A stretch of 27,538 bases of DNA from JALYNX01 sp040905925 (GTDB lineage Bacteria > Actinomycetota > Acidimicrobiia > Spongiisociales > ZC4RG35): the NCBI GenBank assembly GCA_040905925.1, contig JBBDQO010000086.1:1-27538 (forward strand). Direction: 5' to 3'. Shown here in pieces: positions 7,566 through 14,494 of the stretch (positions are counted from its first letter, which is position 1; the number at the start of each line of letters is the position of its first letter). The notes under the pieces are model-generated. The model saw only the letters and a program-made list of their open reading frames with translations. It was not told the origin of the DNA and did no database searches. The translations under genes and the position numbers were made by a program.

Positions 7566-8375
7566 TCAAAGGTGATCGGACACCCAAGCCACGATCTCGG
7601 CCACGATCTTCGGTCCCTCCGGCTCGTTGAGGATCTCATGACGGAGCTCGGGGTATAGGCGGCGCTCGACACCCGGCACCTCTCCCAGTATCGCCGTTGA
7701 TTGCGGCGGCACGATGGTGTCGGCTCCCCCGTGCAACACCAGAGTTGGGATCTCGAGCCTGGTCACATTCTCAGTCACTTCGGTCATCGCTGCGAAAAAT
7801 GCGGCGCCAAGGCGCGGCGTCGCCTTGGCATACACCAGCGGGTCGCTGAAGTAGGCCACACCCACCGCCGAGTCGCGGGAGAGCTGCTCGCCCTTCAGCG
7901 CGTTGGTGACCGCCAAAGTCGGTGCGATCTTGCTGAACACCCCGGCCAGGGCCCTCTGCCATCCCGCGCCGCCCCCCAGAGCGGGGGCGCTCAAGACCAG
8001 AAGGTCTGGTGACGGGCGACCCGCCAGGACGTAGCCCGCGGCGAGATTGCCGCCCATGGAATGCCCCAGGAGAACCACCGGCACACCCTGGTCCCGGGCC
8101 CACGACATGTGCCGCTCTATCTGGTCGTGGTACAGGCTCCATTCAGCGATGTCGCCACGCGGACCGCCCGACGCCCCGAAGCCGATCAGATCGAAGGAAC
8201 GAACCAAAAACCCGGCATCAGACAGCAGCGACCCGGTTCGCTCATAACGACCCGAATGCTCGGCGATTCCGTGGACGAGGACCACGACAGCCTTCGGTTC
8301 CGATTCCGGCGCCCATTCCCTGACTTGTTCGATCCCGAAGCCCGACATCGGCTCGGGTCGTGACACGCTTCGCAA
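7566..8375 (-). CDS. Alpha/beta hydrolase, monoacylglycerol lipase-like
   Basis: 269 residues of the serine aminopeptidase/monoglyceride lipase (Hydrolase_4) type. The fold begins with VVVLVHGIAEHSGRY (oxyanion-hole HG), the nucleophile is S106 in GHSMGG, the acid is D219 in LHGGADTIVPP and the base is H246 in LRHEILNEPE. The HGIAEHSGRY and RHEILNE segments are typical of monoacylglycerol and lysophospholipid lipases. No signal peptide is present, so it is probably cytoplasmic. The start is TTG at 8375, supported by GAGGAG six bases upstream; an internal ATG at 8348 has no such sequence. It converges with tdh. The substrate is inferred from the family. Confidence 0.88.
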   Translation of the reverse strand: MRSVSRPEPMSGFGIEQVREWAPESEPKAVVVLVHGIAEHSGRYERTGSLLSDAGFLVRSFDLIGFGASGGPRGDIAEWSLYHDQIERHMSWARDQGVPVVLLGHSMGGNLAAGYVLAGRPSPDLLVLSAPALGGGAGWQRALAGVFSKIAPTLAVTNALKGEQLSRDSAVGVAYFSDPLVYAKATPRLGAAFFAAMTEVTENVTRLEIPTLVLHGGADTIVPPQSTAILGEVPGVERRLYPELRHEILNEPEGPKIVAEIVAWVSDHL

Positions 8376-8409
8376 ATGAGTCTCCTCGCTCTCGTCGTTC
8401 TCAGTGTGG

Positions 8410-8913
8410 TCAGTCGAATTCGAAGCGAGTCACATCCCTGGGGAACTGTGACCAGGCGAGGGCAGAGGTCGGGGCCAAGACATGGAGGCCACCGGCGGCT
8501 TCACCCGACCATGCATCCGGCCCGGGGGCGTATCCCAACTTCTGGTACTTGCGTTTGTACTCGTTGGACATCCGGTTCCCCAGCTCCCCGATGACCGGTG
8601 TAGGGACGGCAGAGGTACCCTCCAACATCGTCGCCGCCTCACCATCCTCGAGGTGAAGGGCGCAGTTCGAATTGATCTCCAGGTTCCGTGCGTGCCGGGT
8701 CTCGGGTGAGCCGTCGTAGAAGAACTGCTCGTCGATCCAGACCCCCCACCTGGGCACCACATGGGGGCGCCCATCCGGCCTCGTTGTGCTCAGCCAGTAG
8801 TGGATCGATTCCACGAGTCGGGCCTCAACCACCTCCCAGTCAAGCATCGGTCCCGATTCCACCACTCCATATCCCTCCGGCATCATGGGCCGGCCGGTGC
8901 GTCGCACAGCCAT
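8410..8913 (-). CDS. Pyridoxamine 5'-phosphate oxidase-like flavoprotein (split beta-barrel)
   Basis: 167 residues. WLSTTRPDGRPHVVPRWGVW, then FFYDGSPETRHARNLEIN, is the standard N-terminal half of the PPOX/FMN-binding split-barrel superfamily. Members bind FMN, F420 or haem and include F420-dependent reductases that are numerous in actinobacteria; the cofactor cannot be fixed here. A tail with a tryptophan-rich segment ends at DVTRFEFD. The start at 8913 has TAGGAT 7 bases upstream and no Shine-Dalgarno sequence. The gene lies 10 bases after gcvT on the same strand. Confidence 0.85.
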   Translation of the reverse strand: MAVRRTGRPMMPEGYGVVESGPMLDWEVVEARLVESIHYWLSTTRPDGRPHVVPRWGVWIDEQFFYDGSPETRHARNLEINSNCALHLEDGEAATMLEGTSAVPTPVIGELGNRMSNEYKRKYQKLGYAPGPDAWSGEAAGGLHVLAPTSALAWSQFPRDVTRFEFD

Positions 8914-8920
8914 GGCCCCG

Positions 8921-8926
8921 ATCCTA
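8921..8926 (-). promoter_or_regulatory. -10-like hexamer of the PPOX-family gene
   Basis: TAGGAT on the minus strand lies 7 bases before the ATG at 8913 and overlaps the gcvT stop codon. It would allow separate, leaderless transcription of the flavoprotein gene inside the cluster. Inferred from spacing only. Confidence 0.4.
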
Positions 8927-10003
8927 AAGGGCAGCGTGGGGGGTGGGCACCACGGCGGCGCGCTTGTGAAAGGGCGGCGTGCTAATCGTGGCCGGCGTCC
9001 AGCGATTCCGGATCTCGACCTCCAAGCCGGTCTCCTCCGGACGAGGCGGGGGCGAGATGTATGCCAAACCCACCCCCCTGTCGAGCATCGGGCTCAGGTT
9101 CCCGGAGGTGACGATGCCGGTGCCATGGGCAGTGCGGGCCCGGTGCCCGTGACGGGGGATCCCGCGTTCATTGAGGACAAAGCCGGTGAGCCGACGTGGC
9201 ACTCCCCCATCGGACTGCTCGACAAGAGCCTCTCTCCCCACGAAGAAATGGTCCAGAGCCACCGCAAAGCCAAGATCTGCCTCCAGAGGCGTCGTGGTCT
9301 CGTCCAGATCTTGGCCCCACAACGGAAGACCGGCCTCGAGGCGAAGGGTGTCCCTGGCCCCCAATCCGCAGGGTGTTGCCCCCGATTCCAAAAGGGCCTG
9401 GAACAGCCGGCGCCCGGTCGCAGGATCGCAAATGATCTCACCACCACGCTCCCCCGTGTACCCGGTTCCCGCCATCGAAACCGGCTGTCCCTCCCACGTC
9501 GCCGTGGTGACACGAAGCCTGCCTGGCGACTTTCCGAGTACCGACTCCATGGTCTCCGGGGCGGAGGGGCCCTGGACCGCGATCAGCACGGTGTCCTCCC
9601 GGAGGCTTCGCGTCAGGCAGCCGGGCTCGGCCGAGAAGGCGGCCATCACCCGTTCCTGGTTGGCCGCGTTGGGCATCACCCAGAACCGATCAGGCTCCCA
9701 CCACCAGACGATCAGGTCGTCGATGATCCCCCCCGATGGATTGAGGATCATGGTGTATTGGGTTTGTCCGGGCGCGATCTTCTCGATGTCGTTGCAGAGG
9801 AGGCGGATCACGGCGTCATGGGCGCCGGGCCCGGACAAATCGAATCTCCCGAGATGGCTCACATCGAAGGCCCCAACCCCGACACGGACCGCCTTGTGCT
9901 CGGCGAGCACCGATTCGTACTGAAGCGGCATCTCCCATCCACCGAAACCGACGAAACGTGCCCCCAGCCCACGGTGGAGGTCGTCCAGCGGGGAGCGATT
10001 CAT
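8924..10003 (-). CDS. gcvT: Glycine cleavage system T protein (aminomethyltransferase)
   Basis: Transfers the aminomethyl carbon from lipoyl-GcvH to tetrahydrofolate, releasing ammonia. 359 residues, normal for GcvT. Diagnostic segments are FVGFGGWEMPLQY, VGAFDVSHLGRFDLSG, the catalytic-aspartate neighbourhood LCNDIEKIAPGQTQYTM with NPSGGIIDDL, and GLGARDTLRLEAGLPLWGQD. The ATG overlaps the stop of the upstream nuclease-like gene (ATGA). gcvH lies in the same gene run about 4.5 kb upstream, but no gcvP is in the window. A YgfZ-type folate protein is the only alternative, and the full set of GcvT motifs argues against it. Confidence 0.93.
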   Translation of the reverse strand: MNRSPLDDLHRGLGARFVGFGGWEMPLQYESVLAEHKAVRVGVGAFDVSHLGRFDLSGPGAHDAVIRLLCNDIEKIAPGQTQYTMILNPSGGIIDDLIVWWWEPDRFWVMPNAANQERVMAAFSAEPGCLTRSLREDTVLIAVQGPSAPETMESVLGKSPGRLRVTTATWEGQPVSMAGTGYTGERGGEIICDPATGRRLFQALLESGATPCGLGARDTLRLEAGLPLWGQDLDETTTPLEADLGFAVALDHFFVGREALVEQSDGGVPRRLTGFVLNERGIPRHGHRARTAHGTGIVTSGNLSPMLDRGVGLAYISPPPRPEETGLEVEIRNRWTPATISTPPFHKRAAVVPTPHAAL

Positions 10004-10437
10004 CCCGTCAGCCGCTCTCCCCTGTCTTCGAGACGAACGATCTCGGGTCTCCCCGGAATCCGAGTGGGCGCCACCACATCCTCGAGGTGGTCGGGCTCCT
10101 CGAGCCCGTACTTGACCACCAGGTTGAGGTAGTCGCGTTGATAGAAGACCTTGCAGTTGACCTCCGGGTAGAGCTCTTTGAGCGTTCTCACCTTGCGGTT
10201 CTTCTTGGTGACGAGTTTCTGGTTCATCGTCGTGATCTCGATGTAGAGGTCGTCGTCGGGAAGATGGAAGTCGGGTGTGAAGAACTGGGTAGGGGTGCCG
10301 TCACGGTCCCAGGCTATGGGGAAGGATCGAGGCTCGTAATCCCAAGGGACACCATAGAAATCGAGGAGGAGTGCGAACTGACGCTCACTGTTGTGAGCAA
10401 ACTCGGTCTCGGCGGCCGAATGGAGTTCGGTGATCAG
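10000..10437 (-). CDS. PD-(D/E)XK nuclease-like protein with probable CTG start
   Basis: 145 residues if translation begins at CTG 10437. Between the in-frame stop at 10495 and the internal ATG at 10227 there is no ATG, GTG or TTG, yet the frame upstream of that ATG is clearly protein-like: ERQFALLLDFYGVPWDYEP, then FFTPDFHLPDDDLYIEITT. The pattern E18, P55-D56 and E67-x-T69 resembles a PD-(D/E)XK active site. A basic segment (KLVTKKNRKVRTLKELYP) and VFYQRDYLNLVVKYGL follow. The CTG forms a CTGA overlap with the MerR stop, and AGGAG lies 4 bases upstream; an ATC start one codon later is the alternative. Its own stop overlaps gcvT (ATGA). Similar unannotated proteins are, as I recall, common in actinobacteria; function is unknown and nuclease activity is inference. 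Confidence 0.78.
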   Translation of the reverse strand: MITELHSAAETEFAHNSERQFALLLDFYGVPWDYEPRSFPIAWDRDGTPTQFFTPDFHLPDDDLYIEITTMNQKLVTKKNRKVRTLKELYPEVNCKVFYQRDYLNLVVKYGLEEPDHLEDVVAPTRIPGRPEIVRLEDRGERLTG

Positions 10438-10892
10438 GGTGCTCCTGCCTCGACGACCCCAGCCAGCTCGCTCTCCGGGAAGAGACGGTGGAGCTCACCT
10501 TCGACCTCGTCCTGAACCGGGCCGATGGCGATCCCAAAAACCCCTTGACCGCGTCGAAACACGTCGACGACTTCTTGCTCGGAATGGGCTGCGTAGATGG
10601 TCTGACCGTCACTGAGGAGGGTGACGTCGGCGAGCGGCCGGGCGGAGTCGAGCTGCTCCGCCAGGATCTCGACGGCCGATCGGATCTTTTTGAGACTCAT
10701 CCCCGCGTCCAGAAGGCGTTTGATCACCTTGAGCTGCACCACGTCCGAGAAAGAGTACAGCCGCTGGGATCCTGAGCCGTTCGCCTGCTGCAGCGATGGC
10801 TTGATCAGGTTGGTTCGCGCCCAATAATCCAGTTGTCGGTAGGTGATCCCAACCAACTTGCAGACCTGTGGAGCGCGATAGCCTTGGATCAT
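10434..10892 (-). CDS. MerR-family regulator, Rv1830 (McdR)-like
   Basis: 152 residues. An N-terminal MerR winged helix runs from APQVCKLVGITYRQLDYWAR through GSQRLYSFSDVVQLKVIKRL, followed by a short helical dimerisation part. The C-terminal region (LADVTLLSDGQTIYAAHS and on) has no metal-binding cysteines. By context (downstream of FHA, MerR and DUF151 genes) and size it matches mycobacterial Rv1830, a MerR protein linked to cell-division control. The start ATG has GGAGG 4 bases upstream. Upstream lie a TTGACA/TAGCTT promoter, a perfect palindrome and a DnaA box, suggesting autoregulation. The stop overlaps the CTG start of the next gene. Confidence 0.9.
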   Translation of the reverse strand: MIQGYRAPQVCKLVGITYRQLDYWARTNLIKPSLQQANGSGSQRLYSFSDVVQLKVIKRLLDAGMSLKKIRSAVEILAEQLDSARPLADVTLLSDGQTIYAAHSEQEVVDVFRRGQGVFGIAIGPVQDEVEGELHRLFPESELAGVVEAGAP

Positions 10893-10903
10893 CGGTCCTC
10901 CAT

Positions 10904-10919
10904 GTTACAAGCGTGTAAC
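10904..10919. promoter_or_regulatory. Perfect palindrome, probable MerR operator
   Basis: GTTACA, four bases AGCG, TGTAAC: a 6+6 perfect inverted repeat 11 bases upstream of the MerR ATG and just downstream of the predicted transcription start. MerR dimers bind such repeats, and this placement would suit autorepression. Binding by this protein is inferred. Confidence 0.5.
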
Positions 10920-10934
10920 TCCGCCGTTGGCAGC

Positions 10935-10964
10935 AAGCTACCCATGTACCGGAGGCAATGTCAA
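10935..10964 (-). promoter_or_regulatory. Promoter of the second MerR gene
   Basis: On the minus strand a perfect TTGACA (10959-10964) is followed after 18 bases by TAGCTT (10935-10940). The expected start, near 10928, gives a leader of about 36 bases that carries the palindrome and the GGAGG ribosome-binding site. The 18-base spacing is slightly long. Confidence 0.55.
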
Positions 10965-10972
10965 CGTAATCC

Positions 10973-10981
10973 TGTGGATAA
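10973..10981 (-). promoter_or_regulatory. Consensus DnaA box upstream of the MerR promoter
   Basis: TGTGGATAA on the plus strand, which is TTATCCACA on the minus strand, is an exact DnaA box. It lies about 9 bases upstream of the -35 hexamer. It is a single box without an AT-rich stretch, so not an origin; it could let DnaA modulate the promoter. Confidence 0.45.
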
Positions 10982-11018
10982 GTCTTCAGGGAGTGTTTCA
11001 GCCGTGCCGGGTCCGTCT

Positions 11019-11069
11019 CCGTAATTGGGTTCCACAGGTCCGAATGTGACCCCTGACGGTCCCAATTTG
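11019..11069 (-). repeat. 51-bp dispersed element, copy A
   Basis: Minus-strand ends CAAATTGGGACC and CCCAATTACGG enclose 28 bases. AATTGGG and CCCAATT are inverted repeats, and inner AGG/CCT-type pairs could extend a stem. Copy B at 24848-24898 has the same ends at identical spacing. This copy begins 24 bases after the DUF151 stop codon on the same strand. No T-run follows, so it is not a standard terminator. Confidence 0.6.
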
Positions 11070-11093
11070 CAGACCGCCGACCGGGTGTCGGAG

Positions 11094-11606
11094 TCACTCC
11101 CCGGGCTCGCCCCCGAGAAAGTCCTCGACCGTCACCTCTTCGAGGAACTCTCGAAATCGTGCGACTTCGTCCTCCTCGTCGGCCTCTTCCTCGAAGACCA
11201 CCCCTGCGTCCTCGAGGACACCGGGAAGGGCGAACACCGGGGTCCCGGTGCGAACAGCGAGGGCGATCGCATCAGACGGGCGTGACGAGACATGCACCTC
11301 CCGCCCCGAGATGTCCAGGGAGAGATCGGCGTAGAACACCGAGTCCCGCATCTCGGTGATGACAACCCGCACCGCGAAAGCCCCTACGGCATCTATCACC
11401 GACCGCATGAGATCGTGGGTCAGCGGGCGTGGTGGGTTCACTCCCTCGAGGGCAGTGGCGATAGCCGTGGCCTCGGAGCCTCCGATCCAAATCGGGAGGT
11501 AGCGGTTGCCCTCCTGTTCCCTCAGGAGGACGATCGGCTGGTTGGACGGGAGCTCGACCCGTACTCCGACGACTTCCATCGCGATTGGTGATCCGTTACC
11601 CGGCAT
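11094..11606 (-). CDS. DUF151 / bifunctional nuclease family protein (Rv1829-like)
   Basis: 170 residues. The BFN/DUF151 core is seen in IVLLREQEGNRYLPIWIGGSEA, then DLMRSVIDAVGAFAVRVVIT, and VHVSSRPSDAIALAVRTGTPVF. The C terminus is strongly acidic (DEEDEVARFREFLEEV). Plant homologues were reported to have RNase and DNase activity; the bacterial role is not established. In mycobacteria the equivalent gene (Rv1829) also lies between two merR genes. The ATG at 11606 has no Shine-Dalgarno sequence; TAACCT fits exactly in the 12-base gap after hpt, so the gene can be transcribed separately. Confidence 0.92.
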   Translation of the reverse strand: MPGNGSPIAMEVVGVRVELPSNQPIVLLREQEGNRYLPIWIGGSEATAIATALEGVNPPRPLTHDLMRSVIDAVGAFAVRVVITEMRDSVFYADLSLDISGREVHVSSRPSDAIALAVRTGTPVFALPGVLEDAGVVFEEEADEEDEVARFREFLEEVTVEDFLGGEPGE

Positions 11607-11612
11607 GACCCG

Positions 11613-11618
11613 AGGTTA
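11613..11618 (-). promoter_or_regulatory. -10-like hexamer of the DUF151 gene
   Basis: TAACCT, 6 bases before the ATG at 11606, fills the space directly after the hpt stop. The same hexamer precedes galE and cmk at similar distance. An internal leaderless promoter is inferred. Confidence 0.5.
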
Positions 11619-12221
11619 TCACCGGGCCTGTGAATCCGGACTTGGAGGCCCATGCCAACCTAAGGCCTTGGTGAGGATCCTGGGGTCGTTGACGAAGGCC
11701 TCCATGTCGAGCACCGCCCACACCGAGCGCAGATTGCGGTAGTAGCCCTGCCAATCCATCCCGTATCCGACCAGATACTCGTCCCCGACTTCGAACCCGC
11801 GGTACTCGATGGGCACATCGGTGACCCGGCGACGGGTCTTGTCGATCAGCGACGCCGTGGCAACGCTGCGGGCGCCCCGATCGAGGATGGTGCGCCGCAG
11901 CACCGAGAGGGTGAGGCCGGTGTCGGTTATGTCCTCCACGATCACGACCTCGCGATCGGTGACTGGTGTCCACAGGTCCATGGCGATGCCGATTCGCCCC
12001 CCCTCACCGAATCTGTTGAGTACCAGGAAATCGATCTCGGAGCGCAACTCGACCCGCCGCACCAGGTCGGCGGCAAAGGGCACCGACCCCATCATGACCA
12101 CCACGAACAACGGGTCGCGACCCGAGTAGTCGGCTGTGATCGCTCCTCCCAACTCGGTCACTCGTGACTTGATGTCAGCTTCGGGGATTGCCTCCACTGC
12201 AGGCTGGGAACCTGACGTCAC
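11619..12221 (-). CDS. hpt: Hypoxanthine(-guanine) phosphoribosyltransferase
   Basis: Converts hypoxanthine or guanine plus PRPP to IMP or GMP in purine salvage. 200 residues, slightly longer than typical because of a short N-terminal extension. The PRPP-binding loop is VVIVEDITDTGLTL (E96, D97). The early VVVMMGSVPFAADLVRR segment and the C-terminal DEYLVGYGMDWQGYYRNL (base-recognition region) are typical. The GTG at 12221 overlaps the stop of the carboxypeptidase gene (GTGA), so translation is coupled. Adenosine deaminase elsewhere in the window feeds the same route. Confidence 0.95.
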   Translation of the reverse strand: MTSGSQPAVEAIPEADIKSRVTELGGAITADYSGRDPLFVVVMMGSVPFAADLVRRVELRSEIDFLVLNRFGEGGRIGIAMDLWTPVTDREVVIVEDITDTGLTLSVLRRTILDRGARSVATASLIDKTRRRVTDVPIEYRGFEVGDEYLVGYGMDWQGYYRNLRSVWAVLDMEAFVNDPRILTKALGWHGPPSPDSQAR

Positions 12222-13342
12222 GCTCCGAGGACCCGGTCGATCCAGTAGAGAAGGGCACCGGCCACCGAGGTCTCGCTGCCTTGCGAGCGACGGGTCACTT
12301 CGAAGATCGGTGGCGGCTCCGGCTGCGGAACCTCAACCAGCGGGGACGGCTGATCGAGCATCAAGCCCTGGCTGGCCAGGTGAAGGTAGGTCTCGACCCG
12401 CCCCATCCTCACCACCGACTCCGGCTCAACCCTGGCCTTGGCTGCTGCGTAGGGAGTCGCCGTCAGCGCGTCGCCGAAGAAGCCGAGATCGCGAAACCCG
12501 TAGTCGAACAGCAATTCGGCGTCGGTGAAATGCCCAAAGTTCTCAGGAGAACCGAGGACCACCGCATACAGCCTCCGGCCATCACGTTCAGCGACGCCGA
12601 CGAATGTGAAGAGGGCCCGCGGGGTGAGCCCGGTCTTGACTCCCAACATCCCTTCGTACGAGCTCAGCATGAGATTGGTGCTGATCCCCACTCTTTGCGT
12701 GCCATCCGGGGCCGGTGTCATGACGACCACCCGGGAGCGCACTGCATCTGCGAACTCAGGATGACTCATGGCCACCCTGGCCATGGTCAACAGATCCCTT
12801 GCGCTGGAACGATGACCCGGTGCATCCATGCCGTGAGGATTGGCGAACGACGTCTCTTCGAGGCCCAACTCATTGGCGCGATCGTTCATCAACTGGACGA
12901 AGGCGTCGACGCTCCCGGAGATGTGCTCGGCGAGCGCCGTGGCGGCATCGTTGGCGGAGCGAACCATGAGGGCCCTGAAGAGCGATCCCACGGTCATCTG
13001 CTCGCCGGCGCCTAGGCCGATCTCCTGCCCCCCGGTTTCGGCCGCCTCCTCTGAAACCCTAACGATGTCATCGAAATCGGCGTTCTCGAGAACGAGGAGA
13101 CCGGTCATGATCTTTGTCGTTGAGGCAATGGCCCGCTCATCCGACGCCCCCGCCGACCCCAGGACCATGTCGATCGACTCGTCATAGAGGATCCAGGAGG
13201 GGGCTGATACATGGGGCGGGCCTGACCCGGGGAAGGTCTGGAACACGGGGGCGGGATAGGCAAACGGTGCCGCCGTTGCCGGTAAGGCGAGCAGGAGGAC
13301 CAGCACCGTGACCGGTGCGAGGACACGGACCAGTCTCGTCAT
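12218..13342 (-). CDS. D-alanyl-D-alanine carboxypeptidase (peptidase S11, DacB/PBP5-like)
   Basis: 374 residues. The signal peptide is hydrophobic (LAPVTVLVLLLALPATAA) with cleavage expected near residue 25, so the enzyme acts outside the membrane, trimming the terminal D-Ala of peptidoglycan stems. The penicillin-binding motifs are all present: STTK with nucleophile S74 and K77, SAN at 129-131, and KTG at 236-238. The C terminus (SVAGALLYWIDRVLGA) could be an amphipathic membrane anchor as in PBP5. The ATG overlaps the MerR stop (ATGA) and its own stop overlaps hpt (GTGA). It lies in a cluster of regulators tied to growth and division. Confidence 0.94.
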   Translation of the reverse strand: MTRLVRVLAPVTVLVLLLALPATAAPFAYPAPVFQTFPGSGPPHVSAPSWILYDESIDMVLGSAGASDERAIASTTKIMTGLLVLENADFDDIVRVSEEAAETGGQEIGLGAGEQMTVGSLFRALMVRSANDAATALAEHISGSVDAFVQLMNDRANELGLEETSFANPHGMDAPGHRSSARDLLTMARVAMSHPEFADAVRSRVVVMTPAPDGTQRVGISTNLMLSSYEGMLGVKTGLTPRALFTFVGVAERDGRRLYAVVLGSPENFGHFTDAELLFDYGFRDLGFFGDALTATPYAAAKARVEPESVVRMGRVETYLHLASQGLMLDQPSPLVEVPQPEPPPIFEVTRRSQGSETSVAGALLYWIDRVLGA

Positions 13343-14016
13343 GGTGTTGTCTGCTGTTTCAGCTCTCCCTCGAGCATCGCACGGTGCATGGCCTGCACGG
13401 AGCCCGCGCTCAGTTCGAGAACGTCCCTTGCCCTGGCCCTGGCTTCTGCGTTTCTGGCCCGCATCAGCGGGGCAGTGAGTTGCCGGAGCAGGTCTGCTTC
13501 TCGATCCACCGACAATCGGATCGACCTCAGATGCCTTGCCTCCAGACCTTGATCCATCAACCGCTTCGCCTCCAGGGCCACCACCCCGGCTTCGACGGGA
13601 TAGACGTCGGAGTCCCCGATGGGTCGCATCACACCAGCGGCGACCAGGTCATCGAGTTGACGCGACGAGAGACCGGATCGTTTCAACACGTCGTCCCTCC
13701 CCAGCGGGGCACTCGTGTCTGCGTTTTGACGCGGCTCGGGTTGCCGGGTCGAGATCGAATCTTCCCCGCGCTCCCAGAGGGTCAGCTTCGACTTGATGAC
13801 CTTGAGCGGAAGGAAATGGTCGCGCTGCTGCTGCAGGATGAACCGCAACCTTGCCAGGTCTTCACCGTCGAACTGGCGGTATCCGCTGTCGGATCGCCCG
13901 GGATCGATGAGCCCCTGCGATTCGAGAAACCTGATCTTGGACACCGAGACGTCGGGAAAATCGTCGCGCAGGAGGTTGATGACCTCACCGATGCTCATCG
14001 AATCCTGATCAGGCAT
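13339..14016 (-). CDS. MerR-family regulator, FtsR/Rv1828-like
   Basis: 225 residues from ATG 14016. The N-terminal winged helix reads MSIGEVINLLRDDF, then SKIRFLESQGLIDP and GYRQFDGEDLARLRFILQQQ. A second half carries another helix-turn-helix-like segment (LKRSGLSSRQLDDLVAAGVM) and a long helical region. FtsR in Corynebacterium activates ftsZ, and Rv1828 sits beside garA just as here. There are no metal-sensing cysteines. The start overlaps the FHA stop by 8 bases; an internal ATG at 13998 with AGGA upstream is a possible alternative, while the open frame to 14064 is unlikely. The stop overlaps the carboxypeptidase ATG. Confidence 0.9.
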   Translation of the reverse strand: MPDQDSMSIGEVINLLRDDFPDVSVSKIRFLESQGLIDPGRSDSGYRQFDGEDLARLRFILQQQRDHFLPLKVIKSKLTLWERGEDSISTRQPEPRQNADTSAPLGRDDVLKRSGLSSRQLDDLVAAGVMRPIGDSDVYPVEAGVVALEAKRLMDQGLEARHLRSIRLSVDREADLLRQLTAPLMRARNAEARARARDVLELSAGSVQAMHRAMLEGELKQQTTP

Positions 14017-14449
14017 CGCCGTGCGCGACGAGAAAGTGAAACCGTCCCACCACCACCTCGTCACCCGCCCTCAGCTGCGCTTCGTCGACCCGGGCGTCGT
14101 TGACGTAGGTCCCATTCGTCGATCCGCTGTCCTCGACCACGAGCTTGCCGTCAGCCAGGAGGAATCGACAGTGTTGGCGCGAGATCGTGACGTCGTTGAG
14201 GAAGATGTCGCTCTCGGGATGCCTTCCCACCGTGGTGTTGCCCGGGGAGAGCACATAGGTCATGCCGGTCTGGGGCCCGCGCTCGATCACCAGTGCGTAT
14301 CCGGTGAATCCTACGACGCTGCCGGCCTCCTCGCGAGTCAAAGGATGGTCGGCTCGATCCTGGATTGGCACGTAGACAACCGTGGGATCGCTCTCCACCT
14401 CAACTTGAGGGTCTGGTTGACCCGGGGCGCGCTCACTGTCCTCGGTCAT
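14009..14449 (-). CDS. FHA-domain protein, GarA/OdhI-like
   Basis: 146 residues: a flexible acidic N terminus of about 50 residues and one FHA domain (about 52-142). The phosphothreonine-binding motifs are GRHPESDIFLNDVTISRQHC and GSTNGTYVND, both complete. The domain is close to mycobacterial GarA, which controls 2-oxoglutarate enzymes after phosphorylation of an N-terminal ETTS motif. Here that motif is absent; DPTVVYVP offers a different threonine. The position next to gcvH and the FtsR-like gene matches garA. The start at 14449 has TATCAT 8 bases upstream and no Shine-Dalgarno sequence. Confidence 0.92.
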   Translation of the reverse strand: MTEDSERAPGQPDPQVEVESDPTVVYVPIQDRADHPLTREEAGSVVGFTGYALVIERGPQTGMTYVLSPGNTTVGRHPESDIFLNDVTISRQHCRFLLADGKLVVEDSGSTNGTYVNDARVDEAQLRAGDEVVVGRFHFLVAHGDA

Positions 14450-14457
14450 GAGGCAAG

Positions 14458-14463
14458 ATGATA
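14458..14463 (-). promoter_or_regulatory. -10-like hexamer of the FHA gene
   Basis: TATCAT lies 8 bases before the ATG at 14449. It matches the bacterial -10 consensus well and would start an FHA - MerR - carboxypeptidase - hpt transcript. Leaderless use is inferred. Confidence 0.5.
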
Positions 14464-14494
14464 GGGAGTGCCCGGCGTTGCGCCGAGCCTCACT

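Noticed and set aside
8885..10132. A 415-codon open frame on the plus strand opposite gcvT
   Set aside because: It lies antisense to a complete, well-conserved gcvT, and its translation has the Arg/Pro/Gly-rich, unordered look of a GC-rich shadow frame.
11019..11069. Repeat copies A and B as rho-independent terminators
   Set aside because: The complementary arms are separated by about 31 bases and no run of T follows on the transcribed strand.
10893..11093. A replication origin, because of the DnaA box
   Set aside because: There is only one clear box, no AT-rich unwinding region, and no dnaA, dnaN, gyrB or rpmH nearby.
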